Positions 53,877 to 62,904 of a stretch of 64,000 bases of DNA are shown here, piece by piece. This DNA comes from Butyrivibrio sp. AE3004 (GTDB lineage: Bacteria; Bacillota; Clostridia; Lachnospirales; Lachnospiraceae), in NCBI RefSeq assembly GCF_000703165.1, contig NZ_JNLQ01000002.1, positions 806,001 through 870,000 on the forward strand. Direction: 5' to 3'. The notes under the pieces were generated by a model that saw only the letters and a list, made by a program, of their open reading frames with translations, was not told the origin of the DNA and made no database searches. How positions within the stretch are numbered: position 1 is the first letter of the stretch; every line of letters starts with the position of its first letter. A program made the position numbers and the translations under genes.

Positions 53877-55529
53877 ATGAATAAGCTGATGATAGAAGGA
53901 AAAGAGAGAGAATACGAAAAGGGTACAACCTTTGAAGAGATTGCCGGGGATTATCAGGACAAATACGATAATCAGATAGTTGCTGTAATGTATGGCAGTA
54001 GAATTCGTGAACTCATGAAAAAGGTAGACCGTGATGAAACGCTCTCTTTTATCACAACCGCTGATGAGATTGGCAATAACACATATACACGTACTGCACT
54101 GATGATGCTTATTAAAGCAGTTCGTGACGTATCTGGAAAACACCATGCCCTTACCAAAGTGGAATATAAAATCGGTAATGCATTTTACTGCAACATAAGA
54201 GGTGATTTTAAGGTTACGGAGACCTTTGCAGGCGAAGTGCAGAAAAGGATGCAGGATATGGTGGATGATGCCCTGCCTATTACAAAGAAAGGTTTTCCTC
54301 TTGGTGATGCTATAGAAATTTTCAGGAAAGAGGGAATGGATGATAAGGTCAGGCTTTTCAGATACAGAAGAAGTTCTGAAGTAAATGTTTATAAGCTTGA
54401 TGGTTTTCAAGATTATTTTTACGGTTATATGCTCCCGAATACTTCTTATGTGAAGTGGTTTAAGGTTGAGAAATATCATGATGGGCTGTTATTGCATCTG
54501 CCCTCAAGAAGGCATCCAGATCAGATTACGGAAAGTGAACCCAGAGAGAAGCTGTTTAATGAAATGGTGCGCTCCACGCAATGGGGGCAGATGATGGGAA
54601 TTGATACGGTGGGAGATTTGAATGATGCGATCTGCCGCGGTGATTTTAATGACCTTATGCTCGTTCAGGAGGCTCTCCAGGAGAGACGCATAGGTGAAAT
54701 TGCACAGAAAATTTTTGAGCGAAAGGACGTAAGATTTGTAATGATCGCAGGCCCAAGCTCTTCCGGAAAGACATCCTTTGCAAACAGACTTTCCATTCAG
54801 ATGAGGACTTACGGATTAAAACCTCATCCCATAAGTTTGGACAATTATTTTGTGGAGAGGGAAAAAACGCCTCTTAACGAAGACGGCAGCTATAATTTTG
54901 AATGCCTCGAAGCACTTGACGTTGAACGCTTCAACAAGGACATGGTTGAGCTTCTTGAGGGTAAGAGAATTGAAATGCCGACCTTTAACTTTGTTACCGG
55001 AAAACGTGAGATGAACGGTGATTATCTTCAGCTAAAAGAAGGTGATGTTCTTGTGATCGAGGGAATACACGGACTTAATGAGAAGATGAGCTATGCCCTT
55101 CCGGCAGAATCTAAATTCAAGATTTACATTAGTGCACTTACAACCTTAAGTGTAGATGCACATAACAGAATTCCTACAACGGATGGAAGACTTATTCGCA
55201 GAATAGTAAGAGATGCCAGAACAAGAGGAGCATCCGCAAAACATACGATAGCCATGTGGGATTCAGTAAGAAGAGGAGAACATCTGAATATTTTCCCTTA
55301 TCAGGAGAGCGCTGATGAGATGTTCAACTCTGCGCAGATTTATGAACTTGCTGTTTTGAAACAATATGCAGAACCGCTTCTTTTTGCGATAACAAAGGAT
55401 GAACCGGAATATTTGGAGGCTAAACGACTGTTAAAATTCCTGGAGTATTTTGTGGCTGTAGATTCACAGGCTCTTCCCAAAAATTCGCTGACCCGTGAAT
55501 TTGTAGGAGGAAGTTGTTTTAAAGTCTGA
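53877..55529 (+). CDS. TGS domain plus uridine kinase-like P-loop kinase
   Basis: 550 residues. N-terminal TGS-like domain (about 1-60), a region like the second additional domain of threonyl-tRNA synthetase (about 65-190, NTYTRTALMMLIKAV), then a uridine kinase domain (about 285-500) with Walker A AGPSSSGKTSFANRL and ISLDNYFVER and VIEGIHGLN. This fusion is a known clostridial nucleoside kinase type; phosphorylates uridine/cytidine by homology. RBS AGGAGG. Ends before repeat copy C. Confidence 0.88.
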   Translation: MNKLMIEGKEREYEKGTTFEEIAGDYQDKYDNQIVAVMYGSRIRELMKKVDRDETLSFITTADEIGNNTYTRTALMMLIKAVRDVSGKHHALTKVEYKIGNAFYCNIRGDFKVTETFAGEVQKRMQDMVDDALPITKKGFPLGDAIEIFRKEGMDDKVRLFRYRRSSEVNVYKLDGFQDYFYGYMLPNTSYVKWFKVEKYHDGLLLHLPSRRHPDQITESEPREKLFNEMVRSTQWGQMMGIDTVGDLNDAICRGDFNDLMLVQEALQERRIGEIAQKIFERKDVRFVMIAGPSSSGKTSFANRLSIQMRTYGLKPHPISLDNYFVEREKTPLNEDGSYNFECLEALDVERFNKDMVELLEGKRIEMPTFNFVTGKREMNGDYLQLKEGDVLVIEGIHGLNEKMSYALPAESKFKIYISALTTLSVDAHNRIPTTDGRLIRRIVRDARTRGASAKHTIAMWDSVRRGEHLNIFPYQESADEMFNSAQIYELAVLKQYAEPLLFAITKDEPEYLEAKRLLKFLEYFVAVDSQALPKNSLTREFVGGSCFKV

Positions 55530-55543
55530 TTTTCAAAACTATA

Positions 55544-55588
55544 GATTCTTGAACACATTTTCATTTTTTGCGTTCAGGAAGTCATATA
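55544..55588 (-). repeat. Dispersed imperfect palindromic repeat, copy C
   Basis: Minus-strand reading TATATGACTTCCTGAACG ... GTGTTCAAGAATC matches copies A and B. Arms TTCCTGAAC / GTTCAAGAA with an A-rich loop. Lies between two convergent genes, where its hairpin might act as a weak terminator. Confidence 0.65.
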
Positions 55589-55627
55589 CAGTTCAAATAT
55601 TTTAACTATAGGCAATGCTTAAGGATG

Positions 55628-56488
55628 TCAATCAAGATAATCCTTAAGCATTGTTGCTATATCGGATACCCGTACTGCCACCATTTCACCCTTATCGGTG
55701 CCACCAACAAGTATTCCCATATAATTCCCATAGATATCATAAACGCCTCCGCCGGACATACCGCCGTGGGCGTCACATTTTACATACATCATTTTATAGC
55801 CGTATTCAGCGACCATAATATTGGGATTGATTACAGATCCGTAAACATATTTGCAACCAATTCCGGTGTCATCTCCGAAATAGCTGTAGTTTTGAATTTC
55901 TTTGGCATTGATGCGGTGATTGGAGTCGAGAGCAATAACTATCTGATTTTTTTCTTTATCAAAAGTCGAGGTGGCGCTCAGATTAATAGCAACCGATCTG
56001 AGATTCATGATATCGAAATCATTGAGAAGGGCAGTGCTGACCGAAACAATCGCAGCATCAAAATCATCATTCATCGTAACAAGCTCCGCATCGGCAACCC
56101 TTCCGTTAAAAAATATAACATAGTGATTATCAGATTCGGACCAGTTTTTTACTACGTGTCTGGCAGTAAGAATATATATTTTGTCATTGGTTATCTGGAT
56201 TATGTTACCGCTTCCGTATTCTTTTCCGACCTGAAGCTGTATAGCGGATGGACGCATATTAAGCGCTGTCCTGACCACGCCGGTGTCGGTAGCTATATCG
56301 GATTTATTAAGTGGGGCGGTGAAAGCATTTGTGGAGATCATGTCCTTTGCAATTTCGGAGGGCATGGGTCCCTGAGCATGAACCATTGATGAAGATAGTA
56401 TAAGGCCTGATAAAAATATCAGCGATGCTGCCAATAGATTTATTATGCAATTTGTTTTTGCTTTTCCAAATGAATTATTCGTAATCAT
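55628..56488 (-). CDS. Exported trypsin-like serine protease
   Basis: 286 residues. Signal or anchor segment about 15-38 (ends MVHAQG). Chymotrypsin-fold protease with the catalytic triad in order: His in YILTARHVV near 108, Asp in DDFDAAIVSV near 143, Ser in HGGMSGGGVYD near 243. No PDZ domain, unlike HtrA. Located at the surface. Start ATG 56488 has no clear ribosome binding site, so expression may be low or the start uncertain. Confidence 0.82.
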   Translation of the reverse strand: MITNNSFGKAKTNCIINLLAASLIFLSGLILSSSMVHAQGPMPSEIAKDMISTNAFTAPLNKSDIATDTGVVRTALNMRPSAIQLQVGKEYGSGNIIQITNDKIYILTARHVVKNWSESDNHYVIFFNGRVADAELVTMNDDFDAAIVSVSTALLNDFDIMNLRSVAINLSATSTFDKEKNQIVIALDSNHRINAKEIQNYSYFGDDTGIGCKYVYGSVINPNIMVAEYGYKMMYVKCDAHGGMSGGGVYDIYGNYMGILVGGTDKGEMVAVRVSDIATMLKDYLD

Positions 56489-56556
56489 CACAAAATTATT
56501 TAATCTAAAATAAAAAAGACGCTTTGCGAATATGTCGAAAGCGAAATCCTTTTTTA

Positions 56557-56902
56557 TATGAGCAGGCCTGTAAGCCGGGTTATGTCGAGAATGATCATCT
56601 ATCTAGGACTGCCGTTACCGACAGACTCAAGCGACCCACCTGAAAACGGACCGGGCCGGCCCATAGTTTTCTTTTTGGTCTTGCTTCGGATAGGGTTTAC
56701 ATGGCTACAGATGTTACCATCTGCACGGTGGTCTCTTACACCGCCTTTTCACCCTTACTCATAAAGAGCGGTTGTTTTCTGTTGCACTTTCCCGGGAGTC
56801 ACCTCCGCCGGACGTTATCCGGTATCCTGCCCTACGAAGCCCGGACTTTCCTCACCCGCGCCCTTTCGGGACCAGCGGCCGCGATCATTTGTCCTGCTCA
56901 TA
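56557..56902 (-). ncRNA. rnpB: RNase P RNA
   Basis: About 346 nt on the minus strand. P1 helix TATGAGCAGG / CCTGCTCATA joins the two ends; the universally conserved GAGGAAAGTCCGGGC near the 5' end, the CGGGAAAGTGCAACAGAAA region, and 3' ATAACCCGGCTTACAGGCC are all present. A short T-run follows. Confidence 0.96.
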
Positions 56903-56909
56903 CATATGA

Positions 56910-56937
56910 ATTTTAACAATGAAATAAATATTGTCAA
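56910..56937 (-). promoter_or_regulatory. rnpB promoter
   Basis: On the minus strand TTGACA (56937-56932), 16-base spacer, TAAAAT (56915-56910), placing the start of transcription at the P1 helix. Confidence 0.75.
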
Positions 56938-56960
56938 GTCTATCTTTATATTTCAAATTA

Positions 56961-56989
56961 TTGTTTTAGGTAACCTTTTCCTGTAAAAT
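56961..56989 (+). promoter_or_regulatory. Promoter of diguanylate cyclase gene
   Basis: TTGTTT, 17-base spacer, TAAAAT (56984-56989). Transcription would begin about at the start codon (56996), so a leaderless message is possible. Confidence 0.5.
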
Positions 56990-56995
56990 TGAAAT

Positions 56996-58075
56996 ATGCT
57001 TGAAAAAACAATTCCTAAAGAAGAACTGAATAGCTATTATCAGTCTAAGTTTGAATATTACAGAAAACTCAGCGCTCTTGCTGCCATAGCGACAGGAATT
57101 CTGGAAATCTGTTATTTTGTTACCGATTGCCAGATATTCGGAAGATTTGCAAACGAGACGTTAATACCGAGAATTTCTGTGATGATACCGCTTATTCTGT
57201 TTGTGATATTAAATCCTATGGTAAAGACTTATAGGCGGGGATGTCTTTTATACTATTTTATCCCTCATTCGGCCATGTGGGCTACGATTTGGGCTATATG
57301 GTATCTGCCTGACAGAGACTTTGCGAGAGAAGGATTTATCATCATGCATTTCGCTTTTTTGTGCATTGGTCTTGCCATGCCGCTAAAGCAGCACATAGTC
57401 ATGCATGGACTTATTTTTGCAAATATTATAATCTCAAATCTGTTTATTCATTATCAACATTTCGATATGATGATCACACTTGCATTACCGGTATATGCGG
57501 GTGTCATTTTCATTTTGCTGATTTTGGAAAAATCCTATGCGGACCATTATCTTATAAGAAAACAGATAGAAAAGAATTCTGTTACAGATCAGCTGACGAC
57601 TGTATTTAACCGTAATAAGCTGGAAGAAATTGTATCTTCAGAGGATGAAAGATTTGATATTGAGCAGTACAGAGATGTCGTTGTTTTAATGATCGACATA
57701 GATAAATTCAAAAGAGTAAATGATACCTATGGTCATGATGCAGGAGACAGGACGCTTGTATTTATTTCAGAGCAGATAAAATCATGCATAAGATCGACTG
57801 ACATCATAATCCGATGGGGAGGAGAGGAATTTGTAGTTCTTCTTGTAGGAGCAGCCATGGAGGTTGGACTTAATATAGCAGAGCACATCAGGAGCTCGGT
57901 TGAGGCCGCTGACAACGGAATCTGCCCAATTACAATTTCCGTTGGTGTAAGTAAATATGATGGCGGCAACTACCGCGAAGCTGTTAACAAGGCAGATCAG
58001 GCATTGTATTATGCCAAAAATCATGGAAGAAATCTGGTTGTATCGTATGAGGATATAGAAGACCGGTCAACTTAA
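56996..58075 (+). CDS. Membrane diguanylate cyclase
   Basis: 359 residues. About six membrane segments (residues 25-185) form an N-terminal sensor region, followed by a GGDEF domain (about 200-355). Active site reads GGEEF (functional variant) with an I-site RSTD five residues before it; substrate-binding VMIDIDKFKRVNDTYGHDAGD is complete. Makes cyclic di-GMP at the membrane. No ribosome binding site is seen before ATG 56996. The signal sensed is unknown. Confidence 0.9.
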   Translation: MLEKTIPKEELNSYYQSKFEYYRKLSALAAIATGILEICYFVTDCQIFGRFANETLIPRISVMIPLILFVILNPMVKTYRRGCLLYYFIPHSAMWATIWAIWYLPDRDFAREGFIIMHFAFLCIGLAMPLKQHIVMHGLIFANIIISNLFIHYQHFDMMITLALPVYAGVIFILLILEKSYADHYLIRKQIEKNSVTDQLTTVFNRNKLEEIVSSEDERFDIEQYRDVVVLMIDIDKFKRVNDTYGHDAGDRTLVFISEQIKSCIRSTDIIIRWGGEEFVVLLVGAAMEVGLNIAEHIRSSVEAADNGICPITISVGVSKYDGGNYREAVNKADQALYYAKNHGRNLVVSYEDIEDRST

Positions 58076-58088
58076 TTTATTAAATTCA

Positions 58089-58142
58089 AAAAACGCAGCA
58101 CCTGGTTACCACAAGAGGTATCCATTAGTGCTGCGTTTTTTA
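58089..58142. terminator. Bidirectional terminator
   Basis: AAAACGCAGCAC / GTGCTGCGTTTT perfect 12-bp stem with T-runs on both strands, shared by the cyclase and the convergent rsgI. Confidence 0.88.
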
Positions 58143-58172
58143 TCTTATTAGGAAAGTATTTCTAAATTCTTT

Positions 58173-59909
58173 TTATTCATTTATATCTGTAAAAGGATCA
58201 ACCGGAGGCGCCATATCAATCACAACAGGTTCCTCAAAACTCGGTGCCGGAGTATTTACAGTTTCCGGAGATGGAGTAGGTTCCGGCGTAGGTGCGGGCT
58301 CCGGTGCGGGAGCAGGTTCCGGCGCAGGTGTGGGAGCAGGTTCCGGCGTGGGTGTGGGCTCCGGAGTGGGAGCAGGTTCCGGCGCGGGTGCGGGCTCAGG
58401 TGTCGGTTCAGGTTCCGGCGCGGGTGCGGGCTCAGGTGTCGGTTCAGGTTCCGGCGTGGGTATAGGTTCCGGTGCGGGTGGAACAATTGACTCGCCGTTT
58501 GCATCCGTAGTTTGTGCTTCACCGGTACCGCTTTCCGGATCAACGGTAGCTACTTCTCCTGTTCCTTCGTTAGGTTCCGGAGTGGGAGCAGGTTCCGGCG
58601 CAGGCTCTGGTTCCGGTTCGGGAGTAGGTTCAGGCTCCGGAGTGGGAGCGGGTTCCGGCTCAGGCTCCGGTGTAGGAGCAACTTCGTTCTGGTCTTCCGA
58701 TTGACCTGGTTGAAGCTCATGATCTTTTACCTGATCTTCAGAGGTCTTTTCTTTTTTACTATCCTTTTTGTCATCCTTCTTTTCTTCCTGTTTTGAAGTG
58801 GAAGAGGAAGTACTGGTTGTGGTATCTTCCGCAGCAGGCTCAACCTGACTGGGAGTTTCATTAGCAGGTGCTTCCGCAGATGGTGCGACAGTTGCAGGAG
58901 TTTGCTCCGGCTCTGCTACAACTACAGGAGCGGGCGTTACTACGCTACCGGAAGCAGTGTTGGTTTCAGACTTTTTGTTCTGTTTCTTTTTCTGATCTGC
59001 TTTTTCCTTTGATGGCTCAATAGTGTAATGCTTTTCACTGTCTGTTGATTCCGCTACTTTCTGGTCTTTTGTATCATAAGGAGCAGGTGATATTTCGGAA
59101 GCAGTCTTTTGAGTTTCTAAAGCAGGTGCAACCGTAACCATTGGTTGCTCGGGTTTTGACTCCTGTTCTGTAATGGTCTTAACAATTGTCCCTACAGAAA
59201 GAGAAGCATATTCAGTTATATCATCATCATTCTCGGAACTCTTGTTGTTATCTTTTACCAGTGCTGCGTATCTTCCTGTACTAAGTCCTTTGTCGGAAGC
59301 AGTGGTTCTTTCGTTTATGCTGGATTCAAGCACACAAAGATCTATAAGTTCGTCTTCTTTTTCAATAGCTGCAGTGACGGTATCCTTGATAACCGCACTG
59401 GATTCTTCCTTGTCACTTACTACGTCTACAAGTACTGATCTTTCATCGCCATTAAGGTAATCATTATCCTTAAGTACGGAAATGGTTATACTTATGGCAT
59501 CGCTTATTTTTGTTTTTTTTTCAACCTTCTGCTTTTTGAGCTCATCAACAATTGGCTGAGCATCTTCGTTTAACGCACTTACCGAAATTACTTTTTCATT
59601 GCGGTTAAGTGCATACTCAATTGAAGGGTTAACATCCATTGTGACATATGATACGTCTCTTGCATCCTTTACAGCTTCCATGCCAACAACAGAGCAGAAG
59701 AGTACACTGGCAGCTGCTGCTATAGGAGCAATGTAACGCATAATGCGTACACCCTTGTAGTTCTTGTGTTCTACACACACATTTCCGGGGCCTACATCCA
59801 CCTGCACATCAGAGCCGATTTCATAGACTCCCTTTAGTTGTCTGAAGATTCCGTCTTCACATAAGACTGCGCTCATGTGACCTCTGGAATCCAGTACCGT
59901 CGCTTTCAT
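58173..59909 (-). CDS. rsgI: RsgI-like anti-sigma factor with Pro/Glu-rich extracellular stalk
   Basis: 578 residues. Cytosolic RsgI_N domain about 1-55 (KATVLDSRGHMSAVLCEDG...), which binds SigI; one membrane segment about 58-78; the conserved extracellular VTMDVNPSIEYALNRNEKV near 90-108. Residues about 210-395 are low-complexity, and about 405-560 are runs of PEP, PTPEP and PAPEP with no recognisable sugar-binding module. In Clostridium thermocellum, RsgI proteins sense polysaccharides through C-terminal binding modules; here the stalk ends in a short acidic tail. Encoded 19 bases after sigI. Confidence 0.85.
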   Translation of the reverse strand: MKATVLDSRGHMSAVLCEDGIFRQLKGVYEIGSDVQVDVGPGNVCVEHKNYKGVRIMRYIAPIAAAASVLFCSVVGMEAVKDARDVSYVTMDVNPSIEYALNRNEKVISVSALNEDAQPIVDELKKQKVEKKTKISDAISITISVLKDNDYLNGDERSVLVDVVSDKEESSAVIKDTVTAAIEKEDELIDLCVLESSINERTTASDKGLSTGRYAALVKDNNKSSENDDDITEYASLSVGTIVKTITEQESKPEQPMVTVAPALETQKTASEISPAPYDTKDQKVAESTDSEKHYTIEPSKEKADQKKKQNKKSETNTASGSVVTPAPVVVAEPEQTPATVAPSAEAPANETPSQVEPAAEDTTTSTSSSTSKQEEKKDDKKDSKKEKTSEDQVKDHELQPGQSEDQNEVAPTPEPEPEPAPTPEPEPTPEPEPEPAPEPAPTPEPNEGTGEVATVDPESGTGEAQTTDANGESIVPPAPEPIPTPEPEPTPEPAPAPEPEPTPEPAPAPEPAPTPEPTPTPEPAPTPAPEPAPAPEPAPTPEPTPSPETVNTPAPSFEEPVVIDMAPPVDPFTDINE

Positions 59910-59928
59910 TCGTTTCTTACCTTTCTGC

Positions 59929-60657
59929 TCATTTTTTTAGATATTCAGATAAAAGAGGATAATCCCCGGTAAGTATTTCAATCGATGCAATGAGGTATCT
60001 TCTGTATTTATCTATGATTTTTTTGCTGATTCCCGACGCACTTGCAAGATCCATGACCGGCAGGGTATGGTTCTTTTTATATCTGTTTAAAAGATCGTCA
60101 TCCCTTAGAATCGTATCAAGCAGTGTCCTGCATGCTTCCTTGGTCTTTCTTGAAGTAGGGGAGTTCTTGGCAAGTGTGAAGAAATCTATGCCATATTTTG
60201 ACAGTTCAACACTAAGTGCATCGATTTCATCCCTTACGGTTATTCTGCTGCTGGTCTTTGTATCCTCTGCGCTGAGAGTGGTAGCGTTTTTCGCTCTGAC
60301 CTCAGTAGCGATATCGGACAGCTCTTCCTCAATGTAGTCGCCGCCCATAACGGAAGGATCAACAACAACCTCGGGCTGCCTCCTGTACTCGCTGCGTAAA
60401 AAATCAGTGAGCCTTCTGCCTATTACTACCTGCGCAAAGGATGAGAAGGATCCGCTATCAGGGTCGTAACTCATCACGGCCTCAAGGAAAGCAGACAATG
60501 CTACAGAATATTCATCATCATGCTCGGTGATGAATCTGTGTACTGTATAATATGCACATTTACGTATGAACTTATCATTGCCCTGTACCAGCTTGCTAAG
60601 AGCCTTGTTATCGGTTCTAGCGGCAAGTACCTGGGAGCTAAGCGCATCAGATGCCAT
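59929..60657 (-). CDS. sigI: RNA polymerase sigma factor SigI
   Basis: 242 residues, the usual SigI length. Region 2-like N-terminus (NDKFIRKCAYYTVHRFITEHDDEYSVALSAFLEAV around 28-62, GSFSSFAQVVIGRRL) and the SigI-specific C-terminal helical region (SRKTKEACRTLLDTIL; MDLASASGISKKIIDKYRRYLIASIEILTGDYP). Sequestered by RsgI encoded next. GAGGTGA precedes the start. Probably autoregulated from the promoter at 60681-60717. Confidence 0.9.
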   Translation of the reverse strand: MASDALSSQVLAARTDNKALSKLVQGNDKFIRKCAYYTVHRFITEHDDEYSVALSAFLEAVMSYDPDSGSFSSFAQVVIGRRLTDFLRSEYRRQPEVVVDPSVMGGDYIEEELSDIATEVRAKNATTLSAEDTKTSSRITVRDEIDALSVELSKYGIDFFTLAKNSPTSRKTKEACRTLLDTILRDDDLLNRYKKNHTLPVMDLASASGISKKIIDKYRRYLIASIEILTGDYPLLSEYLKK

Positions 60658-60680
60658 CCGGTCACCTCATACCTAATAGT

Positions 60681-60717
60681 TTATTCGACAAATTGTTACA
60701 TAATATTGGGGTTTTTA
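60681..60717 (-). promoter_or_regulatory. Candidate SigI-type promoter of sigI
   Basis: Minus strand: AAAAACCCCA followed by TCGAATAA. SigI promoters of Bacillus and Clostridium have a CCCC-containing -35 and a CGAA/CGTA -10 (established). Spacing from ACCCCA to CGAA is 19 bases, at the long end. Confidence 0.5.
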
Positions 60718-60799
60718 GTGAAATAAAAACCTTTTGTTGCATAGCCATTAATAATATCGGCAGTTTTTTGCATTCTATTAATTTACTTAAATGTAAAAT

Positions 60800-62503
60800 T
60801 TATTTGATTCTGATTTTTATCGTTTTTGACCATGAAGAACAGATAATATTATTTGCTGATTTCTTGAAGCTTCTCATTCTTACATAGTATGTTTTGTTGC
60901 TTTTTAGCTTCTTTATTACAGCCTTGCTTTTTGACTTCTTATACTTTTTTGAAACTGTTTTGGAAGGCTCGAATTTTTTGCTTGTAGAATACTGAATTTC
61001 ATACCCGTCAATTTTTGAGGTTTTCTTCCATCGTACTGAAATCTTATTTTTAGAGGCGGTAGCGGAAACGATTTTTGTCTTTTTAATTGAAGTGGATATT
61101 ATTTCATTTGTTTTAGTTTTATTGTCTTCCTCTGTAGTAGCAGGGTCTGTGGAAGGTACTTGTTCAGAAGCAGAAGAGGGGGTGTCGGAGCTTGGAGTAT
61201 CGGAAGGTTTCTGCTCAGTATAAATGGTAAATGTACCGGTTATTTTACCCTTATAATTGCCAATACCATAAACGGTGAGATTTGCCGTTCCAACATTTGT
61301 GTTGTCGGATAGTTTGCAGACATAATCAGAGTCCTCTTTAAGAGTTTCCTTGTTAAAAGTGACTATATACTCAGGAATGATGGGTTTTCCGGTATATAGT
61401 AGTTTTTCATTTTTTAAGGTCAGAGTACCTAAGCTGATGTCTGCAGCTTCAATCATGAAATATTTGGTTGCGGTACCGTCATAATTGTCGAGTCCTGTGA
61501 CTGTTACATAGCCTCCTTTTGAGGATACATTTATGTTATTCTTGAAGACCATGACAAAATCTACGCCTTCGGTCAGCTTTTTTTCACCAACGGTTACGGT
61601 AACGGTTGGGGTGATCTCTTTGCCGGTGAAGGTGTAGTTTTGCGAATCCAGGTTAATTTCGTTTGATGTAATTTCTTTTTTGGTAACGGTTACAGGTAAA
61701 ACGCATTTTTCACCGGTGGTTTTACGTTCAACGGCTATGCTTGTGTATCCGGTTTTTATGCCTGTAATGACTTTGTCAGTAATGGATATAATGTTGTCAT
61801 CGCCAATGCTTATGGATCCGCTGATGGAATAGGACCATTTTTTATTGCATGAATAGGCACCCGCATATGAGCACTGTTCTCTTAAATATGACAGATCATA
61901 AGTATCCCCGTAGCCAATGGTGAAGGAAGATGCAGGAATAATTTCGCTCATAACTTTATTTTTTGTCATATTGAGCCTGGGACTTTTTATGCCGTTAACT
62001 GCCGGTTTTTCATCGGCTGTCCCGGCATCTTTTCTTAAAATGATGACCCAAAAAGTAGTGCCTTCTCTTGTTACATGAGAAGCACCAAGGTATTGATAAT
62101 TACTGCCAAGCAGAGCAGCTTTGTTCGTAGCTCCGTTCATCCAGGCGTTAAGAACTGCTTCGGGAGTGGATTGCCCATAAGCAGTAAGCTGACTGGCATG
62201 TGAAGTATTTGTAAGGACAGTCTGCCATTTGGTTCCGTCAAGTCGTGTAGAACCATTAAAACACACAGAGAGCTCCATAGCCCTTGTCATTGCCGCATTT
62301 TCAAGCTCCTGATCATAGGACAGAGCAGAGAGACCCTCAATTTTTGCACGTTCATTATTAACAAGCTCTAATAGGGATCTTGCACCGCTTTGATCGTACG
62401 TTCCGGAAACAGGTAATGACAAAGTATCTTCTGCATGAACGGTAGATGCACTTACTAATATGAAAAGAATTGACAAGAGAACAGTTCTTAAGAATTTCGC
62501 CAT
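60800..62503 (-). CDS. Secreted CAP-domain protein with Ig-like and Fn3-like repeats
   Basis: 567 residues. Signal peptide about 1-24 (VHAED). CAP domain about 38-162 with LLELVNNERAKIEGL, AAMTRAMELS and a GASHVTREGTTFWVIIL ending; some CAP histidines appear changed, so activity is unclear. Then Ig-like/MBG-type beta domains about 210-440 (YTFTGKEITPTVTVTVG; LLYTGKPIIPEYIVTF), a Ser/Thr/Pro linker about 440-475, and a final Fn3-like domain (KISVRWKKTSKIDGYEIQYSTSKKF). Probably cell-wall associated. Upstream of sigI in the same direction. Confidence 0.83.
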   Translation of the reverse strand: MAKFLRTVLLSILFILVSASTVHAEDTLSLPVSGTYDQSGARSLLELVNNERAKIEGLSALSYDQELENAAMTRAMELSVCFNGSTRLDGTKWQTVLTNTSHASQLTAYGQSTPEAVLNAWMNGATNKAALLGSNYQYLGASHVTREGTTFWVIILRKDAGTADEKPAVNGIKSPRLNMTKNKVMSEIIPASSFTIGYGDTYDLSYLREQCSYAGAYSCNKKWSYSISGSISIGDDNIISITDKVITGIKTGYTSIAVERKTTGEKCVLPVTVTKKEITSNEINLDSQNYTFTGKEITPTVTVTVGEKKLTEGVDFVMVFKNNINVSSKGGYVTVTGLDNYDGTATKYFMIEAADISLGTLTLKNEKLLYTGKPIIPEYIVTFNKETLKEDSDYVCKLSDNTNVGTANLTVYGIGNYKGKITGTFTIYTEQKPSDTPSSDTPSSASEQVPSTDPATTEEDNKTKTNEIISTSIKKTKIVSATASKNKISVRWKKTSKIDGYEIQYSTSKKFEPSKTVSKKYKKSKSKAVIKKLKSNKTYYVRMRSFKKSANNIICSSWSKTIKIRIK

Positions 62504-62904
62504 AATCTCCCCTTATCTAAAAAACACTACGCAAGGATGCTAGCGGTGCGTAAATGTCGCTCTAAGTCAAATTAAGCTTATATTTTAGATTCACTCTTTA
62601 TCACGTCTCCGTAATAATTATAACGATTTATAATTTAGAATTGCCTTTTTACAGAGAAATTTAAGGAAAGTTAGAAATTATTTATAGATTCCTTTTTTAT
62701 TTATTAATTTGAACTTAGTCTTTGCTTAGTGTGCGGTGTTCAAGTTCTTAAGAAATAATTAATTTGGGCAAACAGGGTTGCTGTAAAAATTAAGGTATGA
62801 TATAGTCTTTTCCTGTCGGCGTTCTGCTGACATAGTTTCGGAGTTTCTCCGTGACGATTCCCATTTTTTTACCTGATAAACTTTAAGAAAGGCGGTTTTG
62901 ATTA
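62504..62904. other. Divergent 401-bp control region
   Basis: Between the minus-strand CAP gene and the last gene. AT-rich, no open frame of note. Holds two small hairpins, GTCGGC-GTTCT-GCTGAC (62815-62831) and CGGAG-TTT-CTCCG (62839-62851), in the leader of the plus-strand gene. They do not fit a riboswitch class I can name. Confidence 0.5.
62778..62806 (+). promoter_or_regulatory. Promoter of last gene
   Basis: TTGCTG, 17-base spacer, TATAGT; gives a leader of about 90 nt with two hairpins. Confidence 0.6.

Noticed and set aside
55568..56389. 273-residue plus-strand open frame
   Set aside because: Antisense to the serine protease, which has a signal peptide and full triad; the plus-strand protein has no start site or family pattern.
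56558..56916. Two small plus-strand open frames
   Set aside because: They fall inside the RNase P RNA, which runs on the other strand.
58255..58690. CRISPR-like or satellite repeat array
   Set aside because: The short repeats are codon-level Pro/Glu runs in rsgI, with no constant repeat and spacer pattern and no cas genes.
58330..58704. Gly/Ser-repeat plus-strand protein of 124 residues
   Set aside because: Mirror of the Pro/Glu repeats of RsgI; no ribosome binding site.
62811..62895. Cyclic di-GMP or other riboswitch in the leader of the last gene
   Set aside because: Two small hairpins only; the conserved blocks of GEMM-I, GEMM-II or other known classes are not present.
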